Assembly (NCBI GenBank): GCA_948477625.1 | Contig: CAOLNK010000006.1 | Coordinates: 1 to 26,092 of the forward strand | Length of the DNA stretch: 26,092 nt | Reading direction: 5' to 3' | DNA from: an uncultured Candidatus Saccharibacteria bacterium | Lineage (GTDB): Bacteria; Patescibacteriota; Saccharimonadia; Saccharimonadales; Saccharimonadaceae | Part shown: positions 15,257 to 22,859 of the stretch, in pieces | How the letters are laid out: each line of letters begins with the position of its first letter | How positions within the stretch are numbered: the stretch's first letter is position 1 | The notes under the pieces: model-generated | What the model saw: only the letters and a program-made list of their open reading frames with translations | The model's database searches: none | What the model was told of the DNA's origin: nothing | Program-made: the position numbers and the translations under genes

Positions 15257-16810
15257 ATGATTGCAAAAGTATATTCCGCCATTCCCCAAGGCTACGACGG
15301 CCATATTGTCGAAGTTGAAGGCGACGCCAACCGTGGGCTCCCAGCTTTCAACATTGTCGGCATGGCCAACAAAACCATCTCCGAATCTCGAGAGCGCGTA
15401 CGTGCCGCCCTTGCCAACTCAGGTTTTAGCTTCCCTACACGCAAGGTCACCATCAGTCTTGCTCCTGCCGAGCTTGCCAAAGACGGCTCCCATCTTGATT
15501 TGCCCATCGCATTGGCTATTCTCGTGCTTTCTGAGCAACTTTTACCACAAAACATAACCAACATGCTATTCGTAGGTGAATTGGCCTTAGACGGGCTTAT
15601 ACGGCCCGTTCGTGGCATCATTAATATCGTCGAAGCAGCCAAGCAGGCTGGATATACTGAGATCTATCTGCCTAAAGACAACTTACCCCAAGCGGCTCTC
15701 ATCCATGGCATCAAAATCTTTGGGGTATCTAATCTGTTAGAGTTATTTTTACATCTCAAAGGTCAAAAAATTCTCCACCCTTATACTACCAAAACTGTTG
15801 TTAGAAAAACTAAAATAGGTACTAAACAGATATATCCAATACTCGATGACATCAAGGGGCAGGCCTTTGCTAAACGTGCCCTCGCCATCACTATTGCTGG
15901 ACATCATAATCTACTCCTGACTGGGCCACCCGGCACCGGCAAATCTATGCTCGCTCAAGCTGCACTCAATTTACTTCCATCACCTACCCCTAATGAACAA
16001 ATCGAAATCACTAAACTTCATTCCCTCTCAAGCGGCTCTTTCGCTAGCGACTATGCTACGCGCCCCTTTCGTGCACCGCATCACACCGCCAGTAAAACCG
16101 CTATCATCGGTGGTGGTACACATATTCAACCCGGAGAAATTTCTCTGGCTCATCGTGGTATACTCTTCTTAGATGAACTTCCCGAATACCCCCGCGATGT
16201 GCTCGAATCACTTCGCCAACCCCTAGAAAACGGCTCCATCACCATCTCTCGTGCCAATGGCCATACCACTTATCCCGCCAATTTTATCCTTATCGCCACC
16301 ATGAACCCCTGTCCTTGCGGACACTATGGCGACCCTGACCATGCCTGCATCTGCACTTTATCACAACTACAAAACTACCAGAAGCGCCTCTCTGGCCCCA
16401 TCCGCGACCGCATCGACCTCACCGTACACGTTAACCGTATTTCTGCTGAGGACTTGCTTGGCTCTAGTGTTGTAGAAAATAATCCAACAGACAGTAAAAC
16501 CGTTTCCGAGCATAATGTAGTTAAAAATAACATAACATCAGCCACTCAGAGACAAAACCATCGCTATAATCAATCCGGTCAATATAACGGCTCCCTCTCG
16601 AGCTCCGAAATCAAACGCTATATCAAACTCCACCCGTCCGCTCAAGAAATCTTGAGTCGGGCCACTGAACGCTTCCATCTCTCCGCCCGCAGTTATTTCA
16701 AAACTATCAAAGTCGCCCAAACCATTGCAGACCTAAGCGGCACAACAGAGGTGAGAATTGAACACATTTCTGAAGCACTCTCCTTTCGAGAGTGCCAAAT
16801 TGAACACTAA
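15257..16810 (+). CDS. comM: ComM/YifB-family Mg-chelatase-like AAA+ ATPase
   Basis: ComM-type proteins are hexameric AAA+ helicases; in naturally competent bacteria they drive branch migration during integration of incoming DNA. The 517-residue protein has the N-terminal ChlI-like domain (VEVEGDANRGLPAFNIVGMA; the E-D-G-LP-F--VG pattern is typical), Walker A TGPPGTGKSMLAQ near residue 224, Walker B LFLDELPEY near residue 306, the zinc-finger-like NPCPCGHYGDPDHACIC near residue 355, and the C-terminal Mg_chelatase lid domain with LSARSYFKTIKVAQTIADL. Length is normal. A Ser/Asn-rich insert lies at about residues 405-445. A GCACTCT/AGAGTGC hairpin overlaps the last codons. In this genome it would fit natural transformation. 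Confidence 0.93.
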   Translation: MIAKVYSAIPQGYDGHIVEVEGDANRGLPAFNIVGMANKTISESRERVRAALANSGFSFPTRKVTISLAPAELAKDGSHLDLPIALAILVLSEQLLPQNITNMLFVGELALDGLIRPVRGIINIVEAAKQAGYTEIYLPKDNLPQAALIHGIKIFGVSNLLELFLHLKGQKILHPYTTKTVVRKTKIGTKQIYPILDDIKGQAFAKRALAITIAGHHNLLLTGPPGTGKSMLAQAALNLLPSPTPNEQIEITKLHSLSSGSFASDYATRPFRAPHHTASKTAIIGGGTHIQPGEISLAHRGILFLDELPEYPRDVLESLRQPLENGSITISRANGHTTYPANFILIATMNPCPCGHYGDPDHACICTLSQLQNYQKRLSGPIRDRIDLTVHVNRISAEDLLGSSVVENNPTDSKTVSEHNVVKNNITSATQRQNHRYNQSGQYNGSLSSSEIKRYIKLHPSAQEILSRATERFHLSARSYFKTIKVAQTIADLSGTTEVRIEHISEALSFRECQIEH

Positions 16811-16918
16811 TTTTACGAGTCTGCACACATTTTTGATACTGTTGTAAAAAATACAAAAACATCGTAAAAATCATTCGATTCAATTTTTCTCACCTCCGCA
16901 ATTCCCCACCGAAAACCC

Positions 16919-16947
16919 TTGCTATTTAAAAGAAGATTTGTTATAAT
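16919..16947 (+). promoter_or_regulatory. promoter of infC
   Basis: TTGCTA (16919-16924), 17-bp spacer and TATAAT (16942-16947), about 37 bases before the infC start. Confidence 0.8.
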
Positions 16948-16983
16948 GAAAACAGTTCAAAAGTAAGCGAAAGGAAGTCAACC

Positions 16984-17508
16984 ATTAGTAAAACAGCACG
17001 CACAAAACTCAACGGTGAAATCCGTTATCCTTCTGTCCGCGTAATTGGTGCTAATGGAGAGCAACTCGGCATTATGTCTAGCCGTGACGCTCAGGCCATC
17101 GCTCGAGAACAAGGCGTCGACTTAGTAGAAATTGCTGCGAACGCCGATCCACCCGTTGTCAAAGTCATCGACTGGGGTAAATATCAATACCAGAAGATGA
17201 AAGAAGAGGCAAAAAACCGAAAGAAGGCTCGCGAGAAGCAGTCCGAGCTCAAAACTATGAAAGTTGGCCTCAAGATCAGTGACAACGACCTTAACATCAA
17301 AGTCCGCAAAATTCGTAGTTTTCTCGAAGATGGCGACCGTGTTAAAATCATGGTTATCTTCCGTGGTCGCGAAATGGCCCACAAAGAACTTGGACAAGAA
17401 ATGGTTGATAAAATCGTCAGCCGCATCTCTGAAGAAACCGAAATCGTAGTTGAGGGCAAACCACAATTTGCAGGACGTAATTTGTCTATTAGTATTCGGC
17501 GGAAATAG
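16984..17508 (+). CDS. infC: translation initiation factor IF-3, AUU start
   Basis: IF-3 binds the 30S subunit, prevents premature 50S joining and checks the start codon. The 174-residue protein has the N-terminal domain (RVIGANGEQLGIMSSRDA, EIAANADPPVVKVIDWGK), a lysine-rich linker, and the C-terminal domain with VKIMVIFRGREMAHKELG. The first in-frame ATG (17074) would cut away the start of the N-domain. The full domain begins at ATT (16984), six bases after a good ribosome-binding site AAAGGAAG. A rare AUU start is the known autoregulatory feature of infC in E. coli and others, because IF-3 rejects it. It is followed by rpmI, rplT and rpmB, the usual order. Confidence 0.95.
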   Translation: MSKTARTKLNGEIRYPSVRVIGANGEQLGIMSSRDAQAIAREQGVDLVEIAANADPPVVKVIDWGKYQYQKMKEEAKNRKKAREKQSELKTMKVGLKISDNDLNIKVRKIRSFLEDGDRVKIMVIFRGREMAHKELGQEMVDKIVSRISEETEIVVEGKPQFAGRNLSISIRRK

Positions 17509-17529
17509 CCAAAAAGTTATTTTCCCGAT

Positions 17530-17600
17530 TTGATAATAGAACTTACTAGTACCGGTACAGAAGAAGTATTTCCTACTTCCATGGCTCACTAGTCGCACCT
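17530..17600 (+). other. structured leader between infC and rpmI
   Basis: Two ACTAGT copies (about 17546 and 17587) can pair, with GAAGTA/TACTTC (loop TTTCC) inside. In other bacteria L20 binds leader RNA to control this operon; whether this is such a site is open. Confidence 0.4.
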
Positions 17601-17616
17601 CAAATAATATTAACCA

Positions 17617-17643
17617 TTAGCACTTACATAGTATGAGTGCTAA
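17617..17643 (+). promoter_or_regulatory. CIRCE-like operator (HrcA site) before rpmI
   Basis: TTAGCACTT, nine bases, GAGTGCTAA: 17 of 18 arm positions match the CIRCE consensus (TTAGCACTC-N9-GAGTGCTAA), the target of the heat-shock repressor HrcA. It lies 18 bases before the rpmI start, and a TAATAT (17605-17610) just upstream could be a -10 box, so HrcA would sit on the transcription start. CIRCE normally precedes groESL, dnaK or hrcA. Confidence 0.75.
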
Positions 17644-17661
17644 AATAAGCAAAGGAAAAAT

Positions 17662-17856
17662 ATGCCAAAGCTAAAAACGCACAAAGGCACTGCCAAGCGC
17701 GTCAAGATTACCGGCTCCGGTAAATTGGCTCGTGAACGTGCCTACGGCAACCACATTCTGGCCAAAAAATCCAAGGCCCGCAAGCGCAACATGAAAACTG
17801 CTGCTTTTGTGAACGGTAAAATTGCAAAAAATGTTAAAACCGCATTAGGAGTCTAA
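17662..17856 (+). CDS. rpmI: 50S ribosomal protein L35
   Basis: The 64-residue basic protein begins MPKLKTHKGTAKRVKITGSG and shows the L35 pattern with KSKARKRNMK. Length is typical. The ribosome-binding site is AAAGGAAA. The stop lies one base before the rplT ATG. It belongs to the infC-rpmI-rplT-rpmB cluster, but a CIRCE-like site separates it from infC, so it may also have its own transcription start. Confidence 0.97.
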   Translation: MPKLKTHKGTAKRVKITGSGKLARERAYGNHILAKKSKARKRNMKTAAFVNGKIAKNVKTALGV

Positions 17857-17857
17857 C

Positions 17858-18208
17858 ATGAGAGTTAAACGTGGTGTGCCTGCACGGGCAAAACATAAGA
17901 AGATTCTAAATGCTGCTAAGGGGATGCAACATTACCGCACCCGCAGCTTCCGCCTTGCCAAACAAGGTGTGATTAAATCTTTGCGCTATAGCTATCGCGA
18001 TCGTCGCAACCGCAAGCGTGACTTGCGTGCATTGTGGATTACTCGCATCAACAATGCTTCGCGCGAATTGGGTATTTCTTACTCTCAGCTCATGGCCGGT
18101 CTCAAGAAAAACGGCAACGCTATCGACCGCAAGATGTTGGCCGAACTCGCTGTCAATCAACCCAAAGCCTTTGAAGCCATCGTTAAGACCGTAAAGGAGG
18201 CTAAATAA
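17858..18208 (+). CDS. rplT: 50S ribosomal protein L20
   Basis: L20 is an early 23S rRNA-binding assembly protein. The 116-residue sequence has RVKRGVPARAKHKKIL, the basic helix YSYRDRRNRKRDLRALWITR and SYSQLMAGLKKNGNAIDRKM, all typical. TAGGAGT precedes the start. Its TAA overlaps the ATG of rpmB by one base. Confidence 0.97.
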   Translation: MRVKRGVPARAKHKKILNAAKGMQHYRTRSFRLAKQGVIKSLRYSYRDRRNRKRDLRALWITRINNASRELGISYSQLMAGLKKNGNAIDRKMLAELAVNQPKAFEAIVKTVKEAK

Positions 18209-18399
18209 TGGCAGTTTGTGAAATCAGCGGCAAGGGCAAGATGTACGGACACAATGTTTCGTTCTCTCAGCACAAGACCCGCAAAGTATTTAAACCAAAC
18301 ATTCAGAAGAAAACTTTGATTGTGGATGGTAAAAAAGTTAAAGTCAATGTGGCTACTTCCACCCTCCGCACCCTCAAGAAAAAGGGCTTAATCAAATAA
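18208..18399 (+). CDS. rpmB: 50S ribosomal protein L28
   Basis: The 63-residue protein starts MAVCEISGKGKMYGHNVSFS and ends TLRTLKKKGLIK, the L28 pattern, with a single Cys and no CxxC zinc pair. It overlaps rplT by one base (TAATG), with GGAGG upstream inside rplT. Placing rpmB in the rpmI-rplT operon is unlike E. coli, where it pairs with rpmG. Confidence 0.95.
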   Translation: MAVCEISGKGKMYGHNVSFSQHKTRKVFKPNIQKKTLIVDGKKVKVNVATSTLRTLKKKGLIK

Positions 18400-18416
18400 T
18401 TTTCTCATTAAAATCT

Positions 18417-18444
18417 AAAAATACCACCCTAGGGTGGTATTTTT
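18417..18444. terminator. bidirectional terminator between rpmB and rnpB
   Basis: A perfect palindrome, AAAAATACCACCC with GGGTGGTATTTTT, works in both directions and ends both the ribosomal-protein operon and the RNase P RNA. Confidence 0.9.
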
Positions 18445-18445
18445 A

Positions 18446-18886
18446 GTGAGTCATCAGTAAGCCGGGTTTTGTAGCCTACTCTCGCGAGCAAACTGGCAAC
18501 CATCTATCTAGGCCAGGGATTGCTCCCTCGCTCTAGCGGTGAGCGTGCATCCTCGGGTCAAGGTTTTTTAGCACTCCTTGCAGCCGGTAGGGTTTGCCTC
18601 CAACCCATGTCACCATGGGTTGCTGTGGGCTCTTACCCCACTCTTTTCACCTTTACCCGGCACCCTAGAATCGCCAAGATTGTAGTTTCTTCTCTAGCAG
18701 CGCGCCTTCATCGGCGAGCAAGAGAGAAGAAACTACGAGATTGACGATTATAGGATGTCGGGAAGTTTTGTTTCTGTGGTACTTTCCCTATCCTTACGGA
18801 CGGTCGCCGTTAACGACTACCGTACCCTGTGCTGCCCGGACTTTCCTCTTGGTAAACCAAGCGGTTGCCTTTCAGACTCATCACTA
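18446..18886 (-). ncRNA. rnpB: RNase P RNA
   Basis: The catalytic RNA of RNase P trims the 5' leader of tRNA precursors. Conserved parts are visible on the minus strand: GAGGAAAGTCCGGGC (18848-18834), ACAGAAAC (18777-18770), AGAGCCCAC near 18620 and ACCCGGCTTA near the 3' end (18467-18458). The ends pair through GAGTC/GACTC. A long P12-like helix (13 bp, arms at 18683-18695 and 18723-18735) is well formed. TAGAAT, with TGGACT 17 bp upstream, just before 18890 could be the promoter. Confidence 0.93.
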
Positions 18887-18917
18887 TTCTAACATAATCG
18901 TTTCTATAAGTCCAGAA

Positions 18918-19763
18918 TCATTCCGCAAAATGGCGGTCAATCGCTGCATTTGCCTCTGCATCAGCATCAACGTTGCACTCACGCGCCACGTGCACAAAAG
19001 CACAAGCCTCAAAATTCTCCGACAAACGCCGCACATCATCGTAAATCGCCAAGATGTCACGATTCTTGACCTTATAAATCCCGTTCAACTGATTTACTAG
19101 CATTAAGTTGTCGCTCACAAAACGCACCGACTTTAAGCCTAGCTCAATCGCTTGCTCACAGCCTTCCTTCATCGCATAGTACTCAGCCACCCGCGACGTC
19201 GCAAAACCAATAAACTCCCCACCCTGCGCCAAAATCTCACCATTCACCCCCACTACCTTATAGCCAATCCCCGATGGGCCCGGATTGCCTCGACTACTCC
19301 CATCCACATACACTGTAGCGCTATTCGCCACCTCTTTATAATTCGAACGGGTTTGGCCACGACCTTCCATCTCTAGTACTATCATACTGGCCTCATCCAA
19401 ACGATAGTTCCCCACCTCTTCAGGCTTAATATACTTATATGCTGAATAACGTTCCCGCGGATGCAACTTAGTTTCCGCACCAAGCGTAATAAAATACACA
19501 ATATATAAATTGCTCAGTTGACTGGAGCCCTGTGGCGCCATGAAAGTCACCACGTCGTGTAACTTGGTCTGCTTGGTCACTTCCACCCCTAAATATTCCT
19601 CCAAAGTTCGTTCAATCGCCTCTTCTGGCTGTTCACCAAATTTAATCTTCCCCGTGGGTAACTCCCAAGTCGGCGTACCATCTACCCGGCCTTGCGCTTT
19701 TTTCATAATCAGAACATCACGCTCATCCTGTATAATCCCGACTACCCGAATTCGCTGTTTCAT
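18918..19763 (-). CDS. fusion protein: NUDIX domain + ribonuclease HI
   Basis: The 281-residue protein has an N-terminal NUDIX fold (about 1-135) and a C-terminal RNase HI domain (about 148-281). The RNase H part looks active: DGSSRGNPGP (Asp153 area), AEYYAMKEG (Glu), SDNLMLVNQL (Asp) and the last Asp in HVARECNVDADAEANAAID. RNase HI cleaves RNA in RNA-DNA hybrids. The NUDIX box is degenerate: in the REUxEExGU part the Glu after Arg is Thr and the last Glu of the EE pair is Tyr (RTLEEYLGV), so hydrolase activity is doubtful and the domain may only bind nucleotides. RBS GGTGGAGGT. A strongly structured element lies upstream. Confidence 0.9.
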   Translation of the reverse strand: MKQRIRVVGIIQDERDVLIMKKAQGRVDGTPTWELPTGKIKFGEQPEEAIERTLEEYLGVEVTKQTKLHDVVTFMAPQGSSQLSNLYIVYFITLGAETKLHPRERYSAYKYIKPEEVGNYRLDEASMIVLEMEGRGQTRSNYKEVANSATVYVDGSSRGNPGPSGIGYKVVGVNGEILAQGGEFIGFATSRVAEYYAMKEGCEQAIELGLKSVRFVSDNLMLVNQLNGIYKVKNRDILAIYDDVRRLSENFEACAFVHVARECNVDADAEANAAIDRHFAE

Positions 19764-19790
19764 ACCTCCACCTTTCGAAATTCCACTACT

Positions 19791-20043
19791 TTAAGAACAT
19801 TATTAACTGCTAGTGCGAGGCAGAATTGAGGAGTGCAAAGGAACGGTATTACAAATACCGTGACTGCGCACCGCAAATTCTAACGAAGCAATAGTGGTTA
19901 AGAATGTTCTTAAAACCCTGGAGCGATGTTTTCCCTGTATTATATACAAGGTGGGTAAAATCTTATGCCCATTTCCACGGAAATAGACCACGAAATCCCT
20001 TAAACATGATTATTCAGGAAAATCATGCCGCCACCAGGGTTAC
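19791..20043 (-). ncRNA. two-domain structured RNA or leader upstream of the NUDIX-RNase HI gene
   Basis: Domain 1 (19791-19913): TTAAGAACATT pairs with AATGTTCTTAA and continues, after one A-G mismatch, through TTAACTGCTA with TAGTGGTTAA, a nearly unbroken 22-bp helix. Inside are AGAATT/AATTCT, GTGC/GCAC and the hairpin ACGGTATT-ACA-AATACCGT. Domain 2 starts at the very next base: AACCCTGG (19914-19921) pairs with CCAGGGTT (20034-20041) around hairpins GGGTA/TGCCC, ATTTC/GAAAT and CATGATT/AATCATG. On the minus strand TTGCTA, 18 bp, TACAAT end just before domain 2, so transcription would start at about 20043. No terminator follows, hence either a long mRNA leader or a processed RNA. No riboswitch consensus was recognised. 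Confidence 0.6.
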
Positions 20044-20317
20044 TCCCATTGTAACATATGTCTCCACACTTTAGCAAATCCCCTATTTTTCCCAACATTC
20101 CTACCTCAATTTTTATATTTTTTAGTATGGATAGAGCGATTCTTGAGTATGAGGTGAAAAACCAAAATACCCAGATTACCCAAAAGGTAAAAGTTACTCT
20201 CTGCAAAGGCAAAGAGTAATCAAATCTAAACTTATTCCCATTCTAACGCTAAAACCCTAAATCGTCAAGCCTCCTGCTTCTTTTGAAGAATGTTTCTCAA
20301 TATCTCAAACCGATTCC
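20044..20317 (-). other. intergenic with promoter and weak hairpins
   Basis: TTGACG (20268-20263), 17-bp spacer and TAGAAT (20245-20240) form a strong minus-strand promoter with no protein gene after it. TTACTCT/AGAGTAA (20194-20219) follows, then CTTTTACCTTTT, a weak terminator. ACCTCA (20103-20108) can pair with TGAGGT (20150-20155). Transcripts passing these would run into the structured element at 20043. Confidence 0.45.
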
Positions 20318-20956
20318 CTACTTCGCGCCCACAATCCAATAGAAAAATTCCAAAATCCCGTTCATCGCGCCACCCATTACCATCGACAGCCACCCTGGCA
20401 CCACAACCACCAAAATCAGCACAATTATAATCCCCCAATTTTCCATCCGCGCCATCACTTCGCGCACTCCGTCTGGCGCAATCGCATATAAGACCCGTGA
20501 ACCATCCAGTGGCGGAATAGGAATTAGATTAAAAATCCCAAAACCAAGATTAATAAACAGAAAATCCGAGAAAATTTCCCCTATAATCCCGCTTGTATAT
20601 AATCCACCTGTAAAATGCCCTAATAAGAACGCTACAAATGCTAAAATAAAGTTTGTCATCGGTCCAGCAATTGCCACCATTGCCATTCCCCACACCCCGT
20701 GCTTAAGCCGTCTTGAGTCTACTGGCACCGGCTTAGCACCACCAAAAATCGGACCACCTGATAGAAATAGTAACAATGGCATCGCAATCGACAACACTGG
20801 ATCTAAGTGTTTGAACGGGTTAAGCGTCAGACGCCCCTCCGACTTAGCCGTATCGTCACCTAACTTGTACGCCACAAACCCATGCGCTAACTCATGTAAC
20901 ATCATCGACACCAAAATTACTATAAACGCGACGATAATTGTTACAAAATATGTCAT
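20318..20956 (-). CDS. site-2 protease family (M50) membrane metalloprotease
   Basis: M50 proteases cut within membrane helices, often releasing signalling proteins. The 212-residue protein shows the zinc motif HELAHG in the first membrane segment (about residues 21-26), conserved GGAKPVPVD, a middle membrane segment and NLIPIPPLDGSR (the third zinc ligand Asp) near residue 147. The C-terminus has another membrane segment. There is no PDZ domain, as in compact bacterial and CPR versions. RBS GAGAGG. Its upstream region holds the same motif as the RelB-like gene. Confidence 0.9.
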   Translation of the reverse strand: MTYFVTIIVAFIVILVSMMLHELAHGFVAYKLGDDTAKSEGRLTLNPFKHLDPVLSIAMPLLLFLSGGPIFGGAKPVPVDSRRLKHGVWGMAMVAIAGPMTNFILAFVAFLLGHFTGGLYTSGIIGEIFSDFLFINLGFGIFNLIPIPPLDGSRVLYAIAPDGVREVMARMENWGIIIVLILVVVVPGWLSMVMGGAMNGILEFFYWIVGAK

Positions 20957-20977
20957 TTTTACCTCTCTTGTATTAAC

Positions 20978-21003
20978 ATTGTATATACATTATCCATACA
21001 AAT
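20978..21003. promoter_or_regulatory. regulatory motif shared with the RHH gene region
   Basis: ATTGTATATACATT + ATCCATACAA here differs in one base of 24 from 5368-5391, and TACATTATCCATACAAAT is identical to 5332-5349. It lies between the MBL-like stop and the site-2 protease start, so it probably controls the protease gene. Confidence 0.6.
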
Positions 21004-21022
21004 CGCATACAATGTATTACGC

Positions 21023-21478
21023 CTAGGCCAGAGCTACTACTTCCAATGTTGCAGGAAGTGATTCCAAACTCTTCACTTTTAGCTTCTTCTCGGTCCGCGC
21101 TGACACTTTGAGGTCCATCACCATACCGTCGATATTCCCCATCGCTACTACCAACTTTGGCTCAATTTCACGCACCGCCCGCACTGAAGAAGTACACAAA
21201 ATATCCGACACCCCCAATTCATCCAACGCCGTTGCATCCTCAATCCCACCAATAATCCCCACATGCACATTATTCATCACAGCATCATAGACAGTTTTGT
21301 CACCACCCACAGTAATCCCCCGAATCGCTACCTCGCCAATCTCAAACTCCCCCGGTCCCACAATCTTGCCCACCTCAAGGCCAGCGTCGATGCTCTCAGT
21401 AGCTAAATCAAACTTAATCGACGTAGTCTTAGTGCTAATGATAATAGTGTCTTGGTCTTTACTCTCGATTTCAAACAT
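21023..21478 (-). CDS. MBL-fold (UlaG-like) protein lacking the metal motif
   Basis: The 151-residue protein resembles short UlaG-like metallo-beta-lactamase-fold proteins found in CPR genomes: SIKFDLA near the start, then GPGEFEIGEVAIRGI and NVHVGIIGGIED and ELGVSDILCTSS and EIEPKLVVAMGN. The HxHxDH zinc signature is absent, so an enzyme activity is doubtful. RBS TAAGGAG. It follows the wHTH gene by 18 bases, probably in one transcript. Confidence 0.6.
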   Translation of the reverse strand: MFEIESKDQDTIIISTKTTSIKFDLATESIDAGLEVGKIVGPGEFEIGEVAIRGITVGGDKTVYDAVMNNVHVGIIGGIEDATALDELGVSDILCTSSVRAVREIEPKLVVAMGNIDGMVMDLKVSARTEKKLKVKSLESLPATLEVVALA

Positions 21479-21496
21479 ATTACTCCTTACTATATA

Positions 21497-22132
21497 TTAT
21501 TCTGGGTGTACGAGTTTCTCCGGGTCGTATAATTCAGCAATTTCCATATCCAAAACTTCGGCGATAAACTTATCTCGCACACTACGGCGATACAAATAAT
21601 CATCACGGCTCATAATCACATAGTTCATCGGTCGCCCTTGACGCTTCTCTACCACCTCAGCCCAACGCGACAATTTCTTAGCGCTATCATCACCCACAAT
21701 CAGCATATCTAAACCATCTTGCCCTGGAAAACGATTAATCACAATTAAGGCTTTGAGCTGTTTCTCCACTGGACGAATCAACTCTTCCCAATTTCCCATA
21801 CGTCGCAAAATCCGGCGTACCTCGACATTACCAGTATTCCCCGGAGTAACCATCCGATGTGGTGAAAAAATCTCCTGAAACGCATGCGCATACGGACTCT
21901 TCATATTGGCCGAATAATAGACTTTGTTGTCATAAGTATCACTCTTGACGATACCAATCCCCTCAAGATTGATTAGCTCACGTCGTACCGAATTAATCTG
22001 CTCCTCAATCACGCGCGTAATCTCGCGTACATAGTATGACTTAGAAGTATTAGAGAAGAAAAGCTCTAGCAACTTTGCCCGTGTTTTCGAGCCAAACAAT
22101 TTTTCAATTGGTGCGCTATCTTCCCTGCTCAT
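21497..22132 (-). CDS. winged-helix regulator with nucleotidyltransferase-like domain
   Basis: The 211-residue protein starts with a winged-helix domain (KTRAKLLELFFSNTSKSYYV, then REITRVI, NSVRRELINLEGIGIV; about residues 12-75), as in many CPR regulators. The middle and C-terminal parts (LKALIVINRFPGQDGLDMLIVGDDSAKKL) look like a nucleotidyltransferase fold, but the GS-DxD active site is not evident. The target is unknown. Its start overlaps the end of miaA by 17 bases. Confidence 0.65.
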   Translation of the reverse strand: MSREDSAPIEKLFGSKTRAKLLELFFSNTSKSYYVREITRVIEEQINSVRRELINLEGIGIVKSDTYDNKVYYSANMKSPYAHAFQEIFSPHRMVTPGNTGNVEVRRILRRMGNWEELIRPVEKQLKALIVINRFPGQDGLDMLIVGDDSAKKLSRWAEVVEKRQGRPMNYVIMSRDDYLYRRSVRDKFIAEVLDMEIAELYDPEKLVHPE

Positions 22133-22859
22133 CCTGTATACATTTTATCACATAGGGTTCAACTTCGACAAGTGGTAGCCACTTAATTTTTTTGTTCCGT
22201 TTGAACCAAGTTAATTGCCGTTTAGCCAAATGCCAATCGTCTAGAATAAATAATTTTTTAGCCTCTTCTAAATTGTATTCACCTTGCAAATAACCCCAAG
22301 CAAACTGATAAATATTACTCTTCATCGCCTGAGTATTCCAATTATATTTGGCTACCAAATTTTCCGTTTCGGCAAAAAGTTCCTGTACAAATAATTTATC
22401 AGCTCTCCTAGTAATCCGTTCGCGCAGTTGTTCAGGCTCCCACTTAATACCTATGGTTAAATAATTTGAACACACTTCCTTACGGTCACTTTGATCAAGT
22501 TTTTTCTGCTCAGAAAAGCTGTAGTCGTAAATCAAAGCATCAATATAAAGCCCCGTGCCACCCACCACCATTGGAATCTTACCTCTGGTGCGAATTTCTT
22601 GGATTTTTCCCTCCGCAAACCGCTTCCAATCCGCCACCGTGAAGCGCTCATCTGGCCCTACTATCCCAATCCCATAATGCGGCACACCAGCCTGCTCCTC
22701 TATTGATGGTGCCGCCGTACCTAGCTCCATGCCCTGATAAATCGCCCGGGAATCGGCAGAGATGATTTCTCCACCAATTTTCTTAGCAATCTCAATCGAT
22801 ACTCCAGTTTTACCCGAAGCAGTCGGACCTAGAATCACGATAGTTTTATCAAACTGCAC
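22116..22859 (-). CDS. miaA: tRNA dimethylallyltransferase
   Basis: MiaA transfers a dimethylallyl group to A37 of tRNAs reading UNN codons. The 247-residue protein has the P-loop GPTASGKT (residues 11-18), SADSRAIYQGMELGTAAPS, VPHYGIGIV and VVGGTGLYIDAL, then LTWFKRNKKIKWL near the C-terminus. It is about 65 residues shorter than the E. coli enzyme, with a reduced insertion domain, which is usual in CPR. GTG at 22859 is chosen because AAAGGA lies 5 nt upstream; TTG at 22862 is only 2 nt away from it. It overlaps thrS by about 11 bases. Confidence 0.93.
   Translation of the reverse strand: MQFDKTIVILGPTASGKTGVSIEIAKKIGGEIISADSRAIYQGMELGTAAPSIEEQAGVPHYGIGIVGPDERFTVADWKRFAEGKIQEIRTRGKIPMVVGGTGLYIDALIYDYSFSEQKKLDQSDRKEVCSNYLTIGIKWEPEQLRERITRRADKLFVQELFAETENLVAKYNWNTQAMKSNIYQFAWGYLQGEYNLEEAKKLFILDDWHLAKRQLTWFKRNKKIKWLPLVEVEPYVIKCIQDEQGR

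Noticed and set aside
18520..18744. Plus-strand frame inside the RNase P RNA
   Set aside because: It lies entirely within a well-supported RNA gene on the other strand.
19791..19913. SRP RNA identity for the rod-like domain
   Set aside because: The conserved GGAA loop and the AGCAG/GUCAGG internal loop of SRP helix 8 are missing on both strands.
20000..20212. Trp/Phe-rich frame resembling an attenuator leader peptide
   Set aside because: It starts with TTG inside a hairpin with no ribosome-binding site and no biosynthetic gene follows.
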